DNA of 64,000 bases from Nepenthes gracilis (GCA_033239525.1 BSYO01000004.1:23536037-23600036); one strand, 5' to 3'. Counted from the stretch's first letter, positions 11,201-23,449 are shown. Notes: generated by a model from the letters alone, not told the origin. Made by a program: numbers and translations.

Positions 11201-13977
11201 AGGTTGGAATGATATTTTGTTTAACCCTTAGTATAAGCAGATGAGGCCTTAGCAGAGTTGGTTATGTAAGGCTTCGAGAGATTTTAGGATTTATAGATTG
11301 TCAAAATCATTACATTATTTTACTATTTTATAATACCAAATTAAATATTTATAACACACATGAATTCATCGTTAAAGTTCTTTTCTCGAAGAATTTGGAA
11401 TCGATTCTCTTCCTTCACCCTTATCTTTCTTCTTTTACGAGAGTTCAAATAATATGTGTGAAGAAATATACTGTTTAGTTTTTTAGAGGGGCCTCTTAAA
11501 TTCGAATCAATGGTAGTTAACAGCACTTCATCCAATTAAAATCCGAAAACTGCCCCACATAATCCAGGAAAAACTGCCATTGACTATCATCAACATATGA
11601 TTGGTAATTCTATTATCGGGTAAAAAGATGACAAATTCCTCAATTATATAAATATCATCCTTTCCATAAAAAACTGGACTAGCTAACGAGTACCTTCTCT
11701 AATAAAATATAACAAAACCGTATAGAATTACAACATTTGATCGTTTTAATAAATTATTAAAAATGAGCCACATCATGTGGAACAATTTTAATAGGTTAAT
11801 GTAGATAATCCAACACCAAAATGTGTTAAACTCAATCCCACTCCTGCCCCCACCCCTGCCCCCCAAAAAACAGATAGCGAGAAACAGAACCACTCATAGT
11901 TGGAATCTTCTGCCTCTAACTAACCACAAAATTTGGAAGCAATCTCTAGTTGCACTAAGGAATTCATTAGTAACCAGTGGCTAATGTAGCTATTACAGCT
12001 TCGCAGAGTATGATAGAGCGATACAGAAATTTATTGAGAACACACGTAACCATCCAACAATTAGGAGCAATCTTAATGACTGAAAGCATAGTATAAATGA
12101 TTCTTTCATCATCATACAATTATACAGAGGAAATAGTATGCTTATAAGCCTTAAGCAGCAGGAAACATTGTTTTTGCTTATTAATAGATCTCATCTAGAA
12201 ACAGAAACACTCCTATTCCTGCTTCAAAAACTAAAGGTAGATAGAACCTGAACAGAAAACCGGTACCTTTTTTTTTTTTTTTTGTGCAGTTGTCTTCAAG
12301 ACTTCTAAAGCCATCCGGGAGAATCCATGCACCAAAACTGCGCAACCATCAAAGATGAAATCTTGACTGACCATTGCAATAATTCTGCGTGCCTACAATA
12401 TCAAACTCCATAGATAAAGATCAAGTGCAACACAAAAATATTATAACATCAACACACAGTGGGCTACGTGATCCTATAAGATATCTCCCCAAACTTTTCC
12501 ACACGTCCAAGCAATCAAGATTTGGCTGAATTGAAATCCTCATATTCTAAAGCAGATGTTCTAGTCACATAGCAGATGAACAGATCACAACCAGCAGTCA
12601 ATGAGGTCGAAATCATGTCCCACAAATGGAATTTAATTTAAGGTTAGACACAGCAATAAAAGAAGAGAGGGAATCAAGTAAAAGGCCGAGAAGAAGACTG
12701 CTGCCGGTTTAACAGAGTGTTCGGGAGACGGTGGATGATGGGGTGAGAAGGGCGAGGACTATTGCTCCCCGTCACATCATGCACGACATCAATAATTCTC
12801 TATAACAAGTCGAGGCCTCCCCACATCACCATTAACAACTTCCCAAACACACTCTTATGGAGACACAAACTACAGAAGTATAACATAATGAAATCACGAA
12901 CTGAGATAACACTGGTTATACACTAGTTGACATTAGAGACTTAACACATTATAAATAAATAGAAAAGCATGCACAAAGGGGGCATAAACTGCAAAACTAG
13001 TTATCATTTACTCTCGACTTTTATGCAAATTCCCTACCTCAAGATGTTCTTGAGTCAATTAGTCAGGAGAGGTTCAAAAATAAGAAGTGAAAGCAAAACA
13101 ATAGGGTGGCACGAATTATTAACCTGAAAGTGTACAAATTTGTATAAGCCATGGCGAAAAAAGAAAGAGCTTCCTACTCCAGATTACAAGTCAACCTCAC
13201 CTCCCCATCCCCCTGGACTTAGGTGAAGAGGTTTCAGGTTCAGATCTCTGCGTCCTCATAGTATGCACTGGGCTATCTAATTAAAAACACACGTCCTCAT
13301 CTCAAATTATAGAGGACAAGTTTGCATAAAAAATGGAAAATGTTCTTGATGCTATGCAATCGTAGTCAATGAACAAAATAACTTGAGCCTGCGGAATGGC
13401 AGGCCTTCTTGGCATCTTCCAGAGATAGAATGTTATAGTGTTACGCACGAAGAAACACATCCCCACGGAGTAAAGCTTCCTCGTGAAAATCATGGCAACA
13501 GGTAACTCGTTACGAAATTAATAATCAGAACAAAAGTATCGCATTCAAGAAGAAAAGAACGAAGTTCAAAAAAGAACCACCGAAGGTCTCCTGCTTTAAG
13601 ATAGACAGAGAGATAGAGCAGAGAGAAACCGACTTGGAGATCATCAGAAGCGTTCTTGAGCTCAACTTCAAGCTCCACCATAGTAGTAGCCTTACTCGAG
13701 TGAATGACGGAAGCTAGAGCCCTAGTAGCCGCCACGGCCTCTGCCAAATCCAGCTGTTTCCGCCAATCATTGAACTCGTCAATGACACTGAACTCCTTCT
13801 CCGCCGCAGCAGCGTCCGTCGCCGAGAAATCATCCGAATCGGAACAGATTCCGACGGAGGGCTGAGCCTGGGTGAGCCAGTCGCTAGTGAGGACGCCATG
13901 GTGGGGGCCCTCGTCGGGCAGTAGGCAGAGATCTTCGGATTAGTGTTAGGGTTCTCAAAGGGTGAAACTTCAGACAT
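8236..13977 (-). pseudogene. eIF2B alpha-subunit pseudogene (unprocessed)
   Basis: eIF2B alpha is a regulatory subunit of the GDP-GTP exchange factor for translation initiation factor eIF2. Recognisable exons on the minus strand: 13977-13634 (TSDWLTQAQ, FSVIDEFNDWRKQLDLAEAV, VELEVELKNASDDLQ); 12392-12267 (ARRIIAMVSQDFIFDGC, LVHGFSRMALEVLK); 9774-9544 (GRPD, AKLDVPVKLVVDSAVAYSMD, EVDMVFVGSSGV, INMMRTYQIALVAYRMNK, then YVAAE in another frame); about 8435-8236 (LDQEDLAPAL, VDFGVPIPLKVEVKRSARDY, LTLLFTNLGVLTLSVVSDE). Introns are kept, so this is not a retrocopy. Breaks: a one-base loss before HHGVLTSD in exon 1; about 10 bases missing after GRPD; a frame change before YVAAE; a one-base loss before VDFG; a small insertion at the C-terminal codons. 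The exon coding the CDLFMRYV-type segment and the short LFRVFCTE-type exon were not clearly found (a poor match lies near 12760-12800). Confidence 0.85.
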
Positions 13978-14761
13978 CAAAAGAGATGAAGAGTGAGAGA
14001 GGGAGACAACGTCGGGTATTGCTGCTGCCTTCCTTCGTTTTGCTTGTCGAGAATGGAGGAAGGAGATCTTCACCACATCTATACCTAGTCGCTACTTGCT
14101 TTCCTCCCCTATCTCTCTTTACACGAATTCGAGAATCGCACCGGGAAGTTCGCTTGGTTAAAGTGAAGCAGAAGGGGTGCCCTATTATTCAAACACACAC
14201 GATGTCCAGTTACCTAGAGGAATATTCTTCCATTCTTCCTCTCGACTCCATGAAAATAAACGGAAAGAGAGACCTCCGCCGCCAATGATCGGATTCCGGT
14301 GGCTTGGACCACCCCACTGACAATGGGTACGGAGTGCAAGAGAGCCGTTTGTTTTAAAATTTGGCTTTTAAAAAGTTTTTAAGCACCATGTATTTCATAA
14401 TATTAATATAAGTATACAATTACTCATAATAATTTTATTTTTTGATTTTATTGACACATCCAAATGAGTCAAATTGAGTTTCTTTCATTTGTTAAAAAAG
14501 ACATTTAAATTATACAATAAAACTGTATTTTATTTACTTTTATTTTTCTTCAAATTTTCTCATTTCTTTTTAAAAAAAAAATACTCAAACAATATAATAA
14601 GTCCATTTTACTTACTTTTCTTTTCATTCATCTATTTTTGTTTTATTTTCACTATAATTCACTTTAATTATTTTATACATAATATTCGTAAGCAGAGTGA
14701 AAATAAAAATAAAATAAAATCAGCCCATTTAAAAAAGTTGCCCCATTTTGCTTGCAAAAGC
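13978..14761. other. intergenic between pseudogene and telo-box leader
   Basis: About 13980-14300 is the old 5' flank of the eIF2B alpha copy. From 14340 to 14760 the DNA is strongly AT-rich with T-runs and no supported gene. Confidence 0.5.
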
Positions 14762-14838
14762 TGAAACCCTAACACAAAAGCTCACCGCTGCAAAAACCCT
14801 AGCTGTTGCGCGGTGTCTCTGGTTCTCTTCCTCCAGGT
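14762..14838 (+). promoter_or_regulatory. telo-box pair and leader of an unidentified transcript
   Basis: Two interstitial telo-box motifs, GAAACCCTAAC near 14762 and AAAACCCTAGC near 14793, lie about 30 bases apart, followed by a CT-rich string ending in a possible splice donor, CTCCAG|GTTAAA (about 14834). Telo-boxes near transcription starts are typical of plant ribosomal-protein and translation-related genes. No matching protein was found downstream, so the transcript could be non-coding or the gene could be decayed. Confidence 0.4.
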
Positions 14839-14887
14839 TAAAATCATCGACACTCACTGTTTTCGCGACATTGAAGAAATCCTGGTA

Positions 14888-15356
14888 GTGGGTCAGCACT
14901 CAATTAACTGGGTTGCCGTTCTCTCTCTCCTGGCTGTAATTCCTTTCCAAGTTTTATGTTCTCTCTTTATCTTCTCTGTTACACAGACATGGATTCACCG
15001 AAGTGCTTATGTTTTTTTTAAAAAAATGAGTTGGCAACTTCGAATAGCAGCTGGCCGAGCTAATGAGCTTAAGTAATGCCATATAGTAAGTATGACAGCT
15101 GCATACATTAAGATTTGGGGCACAAAACCAGCTCTTGGCTATGATAGTTTCAGCAGACCAAGCTTGATAGTGACCTACATTATTTATGGCCGCGTGAACC
15201 CTTGTCTCTCTCAATTCTTTCATTTTTTTTCCTATCAAGAATTCATAATGTGCTTTACTATGAAATACCAACGTCTCCTATAGAAAACTTGATGTTCTGA
15301 TGGAGAAAATGCAATTTGCCCTCTTTAACTGCTTGTTTGGGGATCAGATTGGATGT
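14888..15356 (+). repeat. segmental duplication, copy A
   Basis: This stretch recurs in diverged form at 17470-17956. Shared landmarks in order: GGGTCAGCA(C/G)TCAATTAACT, CTCCTGGCT, TAATGCCATATAGTAAGT, GCTGCATACATTAAG, GTTTCAGCAGACCAAG, CTACATTATTTATG and GGATCAGATTG. Substitutions and small indels separate the copies. No continuous reading frame is shared between them, so the duplicated unit is probably non-coding or untranslated. Confidence 0.8.
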
Positions 15357-16925
15357 TGTTAATTCTCTCTTCAGACTGGTTGTTTGATCAATACGTTTTC
15401 CTCTATATTTATGTTTTGCAACAAAAAAAATCTCCTATATCGAATTTCCTCTTCTGATTCGATTCTACTGCATGCCTGTATGTTTAATAGTCCTATACTA
15501 GTTCATAAATTTTTCTGGTGATTTACTGTTCATGAAGTATACACTGGGCTTCCCTTTTGCGACACTCTGTTGAGAAGATCCGGTTTCATAATGATTAGAT
15601 TTAGACTGGATCTCCCCCCTACTAATGATAAAGGTTAATATTAGGAAGACGATAAACCCATTTTTACTTTTCCACATCAAAGTTATATATAATATTTAAT
15701 TCTTTTCTTTCTGTTAATACCTATTGGTGTTCAAAATGTACCCTTTCGGAGTCTTGACAGACGTTGGTTTGCATCTCTGTATGCTATGAATTTTGGTTTT
15801 AGATTATATTTGTAAAGCAAATGAGTGATGAGCCAGAATCATGTGGTTCTAACACCCAATCTTATATTTTCTTTGATGAGATAAGGAAACTAATGCTTGA
15901 GCTGTATTACTGTACCGTAATGGGCCATTCAGTTTATAGACTTGCCGCTATATTTGCGGGATGTCTTATTTTGCTTGCTTTACTTCTTCGTTTTGTATTT
16001 ATATGGTGTCATTAGGGCCAATCAGATCTCTTGTTCCCCCTCCGGCTGCAGTGTACTCTCTTAATTCTTCATGTAAGGTATACTGATGTATGGTTTTCTT
16101 TCATTCTTTTTCATATATATATATATGTATATATATATACATTAGAGCAAGCTTTAGCACCATGTTGAGATTGCTTTATAATACAATGTGCCAATACAGT
16201 CATGTGTTTAAACTGCAAAATAGCTTCTCCTCAAATCAAAGGTAGTATACATTTAACCCTCCATAGGACCCCACAATGCCTTGTGCATTAGGCCACCCTT
16301 GTTTTGGGAGGAATTTAGCGTTAAACATAGATGTGGAGTCTTGAGATCTGGAATCCTCCCCTGCTTGGCTCTCCTCTTTCTAAATGAATGATTTTGTATG
16401 CCTGTATATTTTCACAATTAGAAATAATGTGCACGCATTCTCACAAGCTCAGAAAAGTAATCAATATATAAAGAACTGTGTCCTTATATCAATTAGAAAA
16501 TTAATAGTATTGGACTTTTCCGTAGTGTAATTTGTGCATCATTCTTCAATATCTATTCAAGTTTGAGCTAGGATTGAGGTAGGGGCACATTGTACACCCC
16601 ATATTTTGTGCTAGGTACAAGAATTTAAAAAATTGGAATTATTGTGATGTGAACTAAAAAATAGAGGCCTTGTTTAGTGTCACTGGTTTGATTAGAAAAC
16701 TTTCAACTGTTGAAACTGATTGAAAGTTAAGAGCCGTTGAACAATTATTGGCTGTGAATACTTTTGCGGTTTTGCTGGAAGCTTAAGAGCTGAAGGTGTT
16801 GACAAATAGGCCTATAAGGCATGTTATATGCTGTCACTTTCAAATTTGTTGTAACTACCTCTACAAATTTCAAATCACAATGCTTTTGATCCATTAAAAA
16901 GCATTCAAAATCTAATTTTAAACAC
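15357..16925. other. no recognised gene
   Basis: Contains a (TA)n run near 16116-16140 and a short open frame at 15821-16015 with a hydrophobic C-terminus but no recognisable family. I see nothing firm here. Confidence 0.4.
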
Positions 16926-17275
16926 GAGGCATGTTTATTTTTTCCATTAATTTCTCTGTAGAGGTAAGTGGAAATAAGTGTTGAAAGTTGAGAACTGATA
17001 AGTGTTTAATTTTTTAGATATCTGATTTTAGACTGGCCATTTGTGCCCTTTTCCCATTGGATTCATTACGAGGAGGTGTTTATTTTTATCAGTCTATGTT
17101 GAGGTAAGTAACAATGAGTGTTGAAAGTTGAGAACTGAGAAGTGTTTAATTTTTTAGATATCTAATTTCAAACTAGCCATTTGTGGCCTTTTCCCATTGA
17201 ATTTCATTACAAGGAGGTTTTTATTTTTAACGGTCTATGTGGAGGTAAGTAACAATGTGTTGACAGTTGAAAATT
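16926..17275 (+). repeat. tandem repeat, about 140-147 bp, two and a half copies
   Basis: Units start near 16926, 17073 and 17214, each opening with a GAGG..TTTATTTTT string. Shared internal landmarks are GAGGTAAGT, GTTGAAAGTTGAGAACTGA, AAGTGTTTAATTTTTTAGAT and CCTTTTCCCATTG. The third unit is truncated. Similarity between units one and two is high by eye. Confidence 0.8.
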
Positions 17276-17469
17276 TGGCACAAACAAATAGCTAAAAGAT
17301 GAGGACTTCTAGTAGTGCAAGAAAATAATTGAAACTAGCACAATTTGTCGCTGTTCGAGCTGGAAAAATCAAGTGTTGCAAAAGCAATAAACGATGAGAA
17401 AGTAATGAATCAAACTATTCCTTAGCTGTGGAGGAAGATGGTTAAGATGAAGATTGAAGCAAGTCACAA

Positions 17470-17956
17470 AATGGGTCAGCAGTCAATTAACTGCATTGCT
17501 GTTCCCTCTCCTGGCTCCTAACTCCTTTCCAAATTTGATGTCGTTTCTCTTCTGCTCTCAGTTGCACAAACATAGATCCATAGAATTTTCTGTTCTTTTG
17601 ACAAAGTGTTTATATGTTTTTGGGGGGGATTTTGCTTAAATACTGAGTTGAGAACTTGGAATAGCAGCTGGCGGAGCTATTGAGCTTAAGTAATGCCATA
17701 TAGTAAGTTAATCTCAGCTGCATACATTAAGCTTTGGGGCATAAAACCAGCTTTTGGCTGTGGTAGTTTCAGCAGACCAAGATTGATAGTGATCTACATT
17801 ATTTATGTCCTATTGAGCCCGTTTCTCTCTCAGTTCTTTCCTTCTTTTTCCCTATTGAATGCCTAATGTGATTCACTATGAATGATAATATGTCACCTAT
17901 ATGACTTTGATGGCAAAAATTTAATGGGGATCAGATTGTTTTTCAGATTGGATGTT
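17470..17956 (+). repeat. segmental duplication, copy B
   Basis: Diverged copy of 14888-15356 in the same orientation, about 2.6 kb away, with the same landmarks in the same order. The telo-box leader in front of copy A is not repeated here, so the duplication probably began just downstream of that leader. Confidence 0.8.
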
Positions 17957-18975
17957 TATTTTTTTCATTGAATTTTCTCTTATACAATTTTCTTTTAAAC
18001 AGTTATTATCCCTGCAGCAGGAGGAGCTGGAGGAGCAACAACAATCCACTGGTTATTTGGCCTATAGATTCTCTTATAGTTTATGTAAAAGTTCATCTAT
18101 GTCAGATTGTCCATCGTTTTATGATTATAATTCGTTTTGTGATTATAATTCTTTTAATTATGTTTGATTCATGATGAGGATTTTCTTTTCTTGTAACATA
18201 AACTAACTTTTCAGTGAAACTCTAATACCTATTTTCAGCTGTAATTTTAATGTGCAAATTTTATATTAAATTTGATTTTATGAGATTATGCTTTAAAAAT
18301 GTACCCTTTTTACCCTATCTCTTGTAAATATTGTGTTAAATTTGTAGAAGTTGATAAATATAGGTTAAATTTCGGTGAAAAGAAGAAAAAAGCTTTGATG
18401 TAGCCATCTTTCTTCTGTTGCGGTATTAGTAGATTTAGCTGTGGAAGTAACTATCTGCCTTGTTAGCTCTCATCTCGGTGAACAAATGGTGAAACGAAAG
18501 GGTAAAATGAGAAATAATACTAAGAGTGTTGGCCTTAATACAATATCAAAGGCTTAAGTTATATTGTCTGTTTTTTAAATGAAAGTGATTTTAAATTATT
18601 ATTTTTTTACATTATTTAAGTGTTTTTTGGTTGATTTTTCTTCTAATATGTACTTTATTTGATCTATGCTTTGTTATTTGAGTTATATTAGGTGATTTAT
18701 TTCATCTTATCTTTTATAATATCAATTTTTAAACTTTATATCTTGTAACACGATTTTGCCCATTTATTGTTTTATTCCCATTTTTGAAACATAGTTTGAT
18801 TGCACAAAATCTTGATATATATGAAGCATATTGGGTCTAATATTTGTTTGTTTTATAAAATATTTTTTTAATTTTAATAGTATTTTTCCATCAGAGGACA
18901 TATTGTAACATAGTCAGAAAATTTTTTTGAAATGCAAATATTAACTGCCTTTTAAAATGAAAATTTGAAGCATCC
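17957..18975. other. AT-rich, no recognised gene
   Basis: A short GCAGCAGGAGGAGCTGGAGG string near 18014 looks codon-like but leads nowhere in any frame. The remainder is T-rich intergenic sequence. Confidence 0.4.
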
Positions 18976-19197
18976 TTAGAAATACAAAGTACTAAAAGCA
19001 CACCCCAAAAAAAAAAAAAAAAAAAAAGCCTTCGCTTCTAACATTCTCCACCGTTTTGGGAATTGTTCAACGCAGCGACTTAGAGCCATTACAATTAGAG
19101 TCCGCCAGCACTGCATTTCCGTTGGCGTCGCCACCGTCAACAATTGAAAGCCATCTTTGTTGAAGAAGATCAATAATCTCTGCATCCCTAAGCTCAC
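18976..19197 (-). pseudogene. possible coding fragment beside a poly(A) run, unidentified
   Basis: A minus-strand frame reads MQRLLIFFNKDGFQLLTV, ATPTEMQCWRTLIVMALSRC, VEQFPKRWRMLEAKA and then runs into an oligo-phenylalanine stretch made by a homopolymer (A-run on the plus strand, about 19009-19027). Its composition is less AT-rich than the surroundings and the residues look protein-like, but I do not recognise a family. The homopolymer is of poly(T) sense on the coding strand, so it is not a retrocopy tail for this frame. It may be a gene fragment or chance. Confidence 0.25.
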
Positions 19198-19371
19198 AGC
19201 ACCGACGAAGGAAAGACCAATTAGACAAAAATAATACGAGCTTCCATGTAGATATATTGGAATGATGTCTTAGTATGATGGTAAAATTATTATTTTATAA
19301 TTCCTTATGTTAGGTATTTAAATTGTGAAAATAATTTTTGTACGAAGAATAAGACAAGTTCTTGTACATAG

Positions 19372-20028
19372 TGTTGGGGTTCGATTTGGATACATACAAC
19401 GTGACATAGTGGAATAAATTCGAACCCTCTTGTCACATGTTAGTTACCAAACTTATGAGTATAAGAAATATAATAATGTATGATATTTTTAAAATGAAAA
19501 ATCTTTTTCAACTAATGAAAAAATCATGGGATAAACTCCAAAACAATTCATTATAAAAGTGCATGTTATAAAAATCTCTTCTAAAATCTCTTCATTACAA
19601 TCCCAAATAAAAAATTATTAAATATAACCCCTGAACAACCCACAAGAGAAATATAATAAGAAATAATAGTAATTAAACGAAAATATACTTTTAAAAATCA
19701 CCTCTAGAATAACGTATCCGATTTGAGCAAAGAACGAAACTCAAATCGGATCTCAACCAAATGTTAAACATTTTCCTCTCATCTCTTCTTCTCTCATTTC
19801 TCTCGGTGCGGTACTCATTGTGTGAGAATGATTTTGGAATAACAATAAAATCGGGTTCACGCGATTTTATAACTTGGATCGTGCTCGAGTGCTCGACAAG
19901 CTCCCTTCGAGCGTGAATGACTTTTGAATCAGCGCTCGAGCACCTTGATCTTCGTACAAATATCAGATAATTTTTCGATAACTATCCATTTGTTACAACA
20001 CCCATAATAAAGAAATCAAAATCCAACA
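19372..20028 (-). repeat. solo LTR, copia-type (657 bp)
   Basis: Ends are TGTTGGGG at 19372 and ATCCAACA at 20028, a perfect 6-base terminal inverted repeat with TG..CA ends. The flanking pentamers are CATAG (19367-19371) and TATAG (20029-20033), a target-site duplication with one change. There is no internal region, so this is a solo LTR left by recombination. The orientation is taken from the similarity of its internal GAAAAAATCATGGGA block and its CTCGAG(C/T)GC-rich part to the LTR at 2285-2949. Confidence 0.75.
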
Positions 20029-20604
20029 TATAGAGCCAAATAATTTTACTGCTATTTAGACTATATGTACAATAGGAGTTTTGTGTATCAAATAACCTTT
20101 CCAATGGTTAAGTTGGTGTGATTAAGATTTTAATCATTCTACATCATGGGTATGATCCTTTTTGTTTTGATTTATTATCTATCAATATCACCAAGTCTCG
20201 ACTACTTTAGTCCATTTTTGCACTCAAACAGCTCTGTACAACGACCTTGTAATTTAGATCGAGTTAATTTGGCATTTTGCAATATATTTGAATTTGATCT
20301 CGCTAGGTTTCAAATATGGCGGATTGGTCTAAGGGCATTTATTTTTCCATGGGACTTATATATATATATATATGTTACAAAAATTTAATGTCTTTATTGT
20401 TTATGCTTCTTTAATAGGACAAATTTAAAATAGCTAATTTATTATATTCCGCAAAAGGGCAAAAAAAGTATTGCCCATTTCCAATCGACTGTCTTTTAAA
20501 AAACAATTTCTTGTAATTTTAGAATAATAATTGAATTACAGTAGTTTATAATAAATTTATAAGAATTAATAAAAAAATTTTTGAATGCTTTCGGTAGAAG
20601 GAAT
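20029..20604. other. intergenic, 3' flank of small-protein gene
   Basis: AT-rich with a short (TA)n run near 20356-20373. Nothing else is recognised. Confidence 0.5.
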
Positions 20605-21366
20605 TCACCTTTTACGATGTGTTAATGGAAACTGGCGATGAAAGCGAGGCCCCTCGTCCAAGCCTTCACACACTATCTCCCCTCTTTCATCTCTATAGCA
20701 AACGATGCCGTTTGACTGATCTTCAAAGACCTGCAAAAATTAAACCTATGAATCCATAAAACCATGAAAATACACGTTGCCCAAATGAATTACTCCTATT
20801 TTTCTTGAATTTGTGGATAATTCATAAAAAAATATTTTATTTTTATATATTTAGCATGGTAATTATTTGGGAACACTTAATTAATCGCATAATACCCTCC
20901 AGCCACGGGGCTCTAATTCATCTATTTAATTTTGTGTAAAAGAAAAATATTAATATAAATCGATAAATGAGATACTATGTTATCATAAATATCAAAGATA
21001 TAACACAAAAAATAATATAGGAAGACGACATCTAATATATATTGATATTTAACAATTAAAAAACAGTCAAATTTAATTATTTTAAAATTTTAGAAGTGGT
21101 AAAATAGTTATTGTTGACTTTTTTAAAATTTAACAAACAAGATCAAATTAACTCCCTTCAATTTAGAAGCACAAAAATAGAGGTAAAGATAAAAGATAGA
21201 AAAAAACCTGATCTTTGATGGATGATCTGATTTGAAGTGTTGGAGGCTTTTTAAGAAAAAACTGATTGTGATTAATCATTATAACGTTAGAAACTGGCCT
21301 TTTCAATATCGTATAATGATGAACTATGATCTGGGACGTATACGAACGAGAGTTATTTATAGCCAT
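20605..21366 (-). CDS. small conserved-looking plant protein, 2 exons, 94 aa
   Basis: Exon 1 is 21366-21208 (53 codons) and exon 2 is 20730-20605 (41 codons plus stop), with a 477-bp intron whose sites are CAG|GTTTTT and TTTTTGCAG|GTCTTT, phase 0. The spliced frame is intact. Exon 1 encodes a basic segment with VSNVIMINHNQFFLKKPPTL and ends IRSSIKDQ. Exon 2 encodes VFEDQSNGIVCYRDERGEIV, then CEGLDEGPRFHRQF and a basic tail. The block GIVCYRD.RGEIVCEG.DEGPRF looks like a short motif I associate with a family of about 90-residue plant proteins of unknown function; that family match is from memory. No signal peptide or membrane segment is evident. The upstream 21370-21480 is CT-rich on the coding strand, fitting a 5' leader. 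Confidence 0.75.
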
Positions 21367-23221
21367 TGACTTTGATCAGAAGCACACATTAAGATGAAGA
21401 TGAAGATGAGCATGAAGAAGGTGGAGAAGGAGATGAAGACAGAGAAGAAGGATGAAGTAGTGGGGAGAAATATAAAGAATGGAGAAGAATAATGGGTTAG
21501 TGGTGTGGGGGTCTTATAATATGAATATAAATAAAAGTGAGATTAAGGGATATTTTTTAATTATTACTAAAGTAATTTTGATAATATGGTATTTTATTTT
21601 TTATTTATATTAACATAACAATATAAAAATAAGCAAATAACTAGGTATTATACTATAAATTAAAAAATTAAGACTAGCTAATGACATCTTAACAAATAAA
21701 TGGTTTATTAGAGTATAAAATTGAAGAGGATAAGCTTTTTTATTTCAAGTGTTAGCTAATCAATGTAACATTTATGTCTAATCATGATGAAATTTTAGGC
21801 TAGATTAATATTAGCTAAGTTGAGAAATTAATGTCCAATCAAGATCCAACAATGGTGGGGCCCTCGAAGCTTATCTTACAGCTGTTGGTGAATATTGAGT
21901 CATATGGTTGGAATATGCCTCAAGCCTTTTTCTTCGGCGAATTGGCATTATCAACAAGGTATCTAAGTTTTATTAAATGCATCACGAATGACGTATTTGA
22001 ATAATTTTTAATAGATTCTTATATATATATATATATATTATATTAATAGCAATATTTAAATTTTAAAATTATATTAACTATTTTTAATTTATAGTTTAAT
22101 TATAATTATTTAAAATAGTGAAGAATATTATGATCACGTCACATTTCTAATCTCGAAGTTTAATTATTATCTGTTTAACCGTTAATTATCTTTAAATATA
22201 TTTTAGATCGTTAATTATCTTACATTTATAATTTATTTTGTTGATTAAAAATTTAAATACTTTGTCGGGGTGTACCTGATATAATTTCACAAATAGACAA
22301 AAACAATAAATAAAAATAGGCCAAATCACAGCACGTAAAATATTACATACGAAAGCTGTTTTGAAAACCGACAAGCATGACCAAAACTATATGTAAGGAA
22401 AGAATTTCGATTCTAAATTAGAATAACTAAAATTACGGTCCATCTAAACTACCAACAATAATCCAAACTCATACATTTCCATAGTAGTGCATAATCGAAA
22501 CTAAATACCCTGAAAATTAATGTTGATTATTATTTAGATAAAATGTTAATATAAAATTGGTATTTCAAATCGTAAACAATTTTGTACAACTTTTTTTCGG
22601 TCCATAACCATCTATAAGCATGCTCGAGCCATCTAATTTGGAAGATTAGTAAAAAAAATTAAAGTAAAAGTAAACTAATTATTCAATAAGAAATGAAATT
22701 TTTATAGTTAAATATATATATAAATTACAAAAATATGATGGAATATAATATAACCAAAATAAAAAACAATGTCATAAATTCACAATCATATCATGTATAA
22801 TTTGAAACTAATAAACAAATTTATTATTTAAACTATGTATCAAATAAATATACTCAAATCAAACAAAAAATTATGAATTAAGAATTAGTGGTTGTCTAAT
22901 CGACAAATTAATAAATATTAAAGTTTTGATTATATATGTTTTTATATAATCAAAAGTTATACGCTACTATACAAGATTTATAAATATGTCGTCAAACATT
23001 TGACTTTATAAATGTGACCATTCAACTTGTAAATGATAAGTTTAAATTTTAATTACTATTATAATATATTAAGATATATCATAATATATCTTCATTAATT
23101 TTTTATAACTGTCTATGTATAATCAAATGGAATACTCTATATATATATATATATTATTTATATTTTTTCATATTGAAAAAACTTTTAAAAAAAATTTCAT
23201 ATCTTTTAACATATATAGAGT
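21367..23221. other. AT-rich intergenic DNA
   Basis: Apart from the purine-rich string at about 21390-21460 (leader of the neighbouring minus-strand gene) and a (TA)n run near 22020-22038, I see no gene or named repeat. Confidence 0.5.
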
Positions 23222-23449
23222 TGATGGGTCCAACTACAATTGGCCCAATAAGACTAGGCTCACAATTTAATATCATTTTTTGAAAGTGAAGAATCCCACA
23301 TCACTTTTGTAAGATGAGCGCATATGTGAAATACACTACAAAAGTAAACACCCTCAAATTTTGAAGAATAAGCTCGAAGAAGCTCCATGAGGCTCTAGAT
23401 GGTCCGAAAACGAGCGTAACCATTACTAATCAATCTCTAACGATAGTAG

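Noticed and set aside
14762..14802. Interstitial telomere repeat
   Set aside because: Only two separated AAACCCTA units; better read as promoter telo-boxes.
15821..16015. 64-residue frame with a hydrophobic C-terminus, possible tail-anchored protein
   Set aside because: AT-rich context, no conserved motif I know, no leader or splice evidence.
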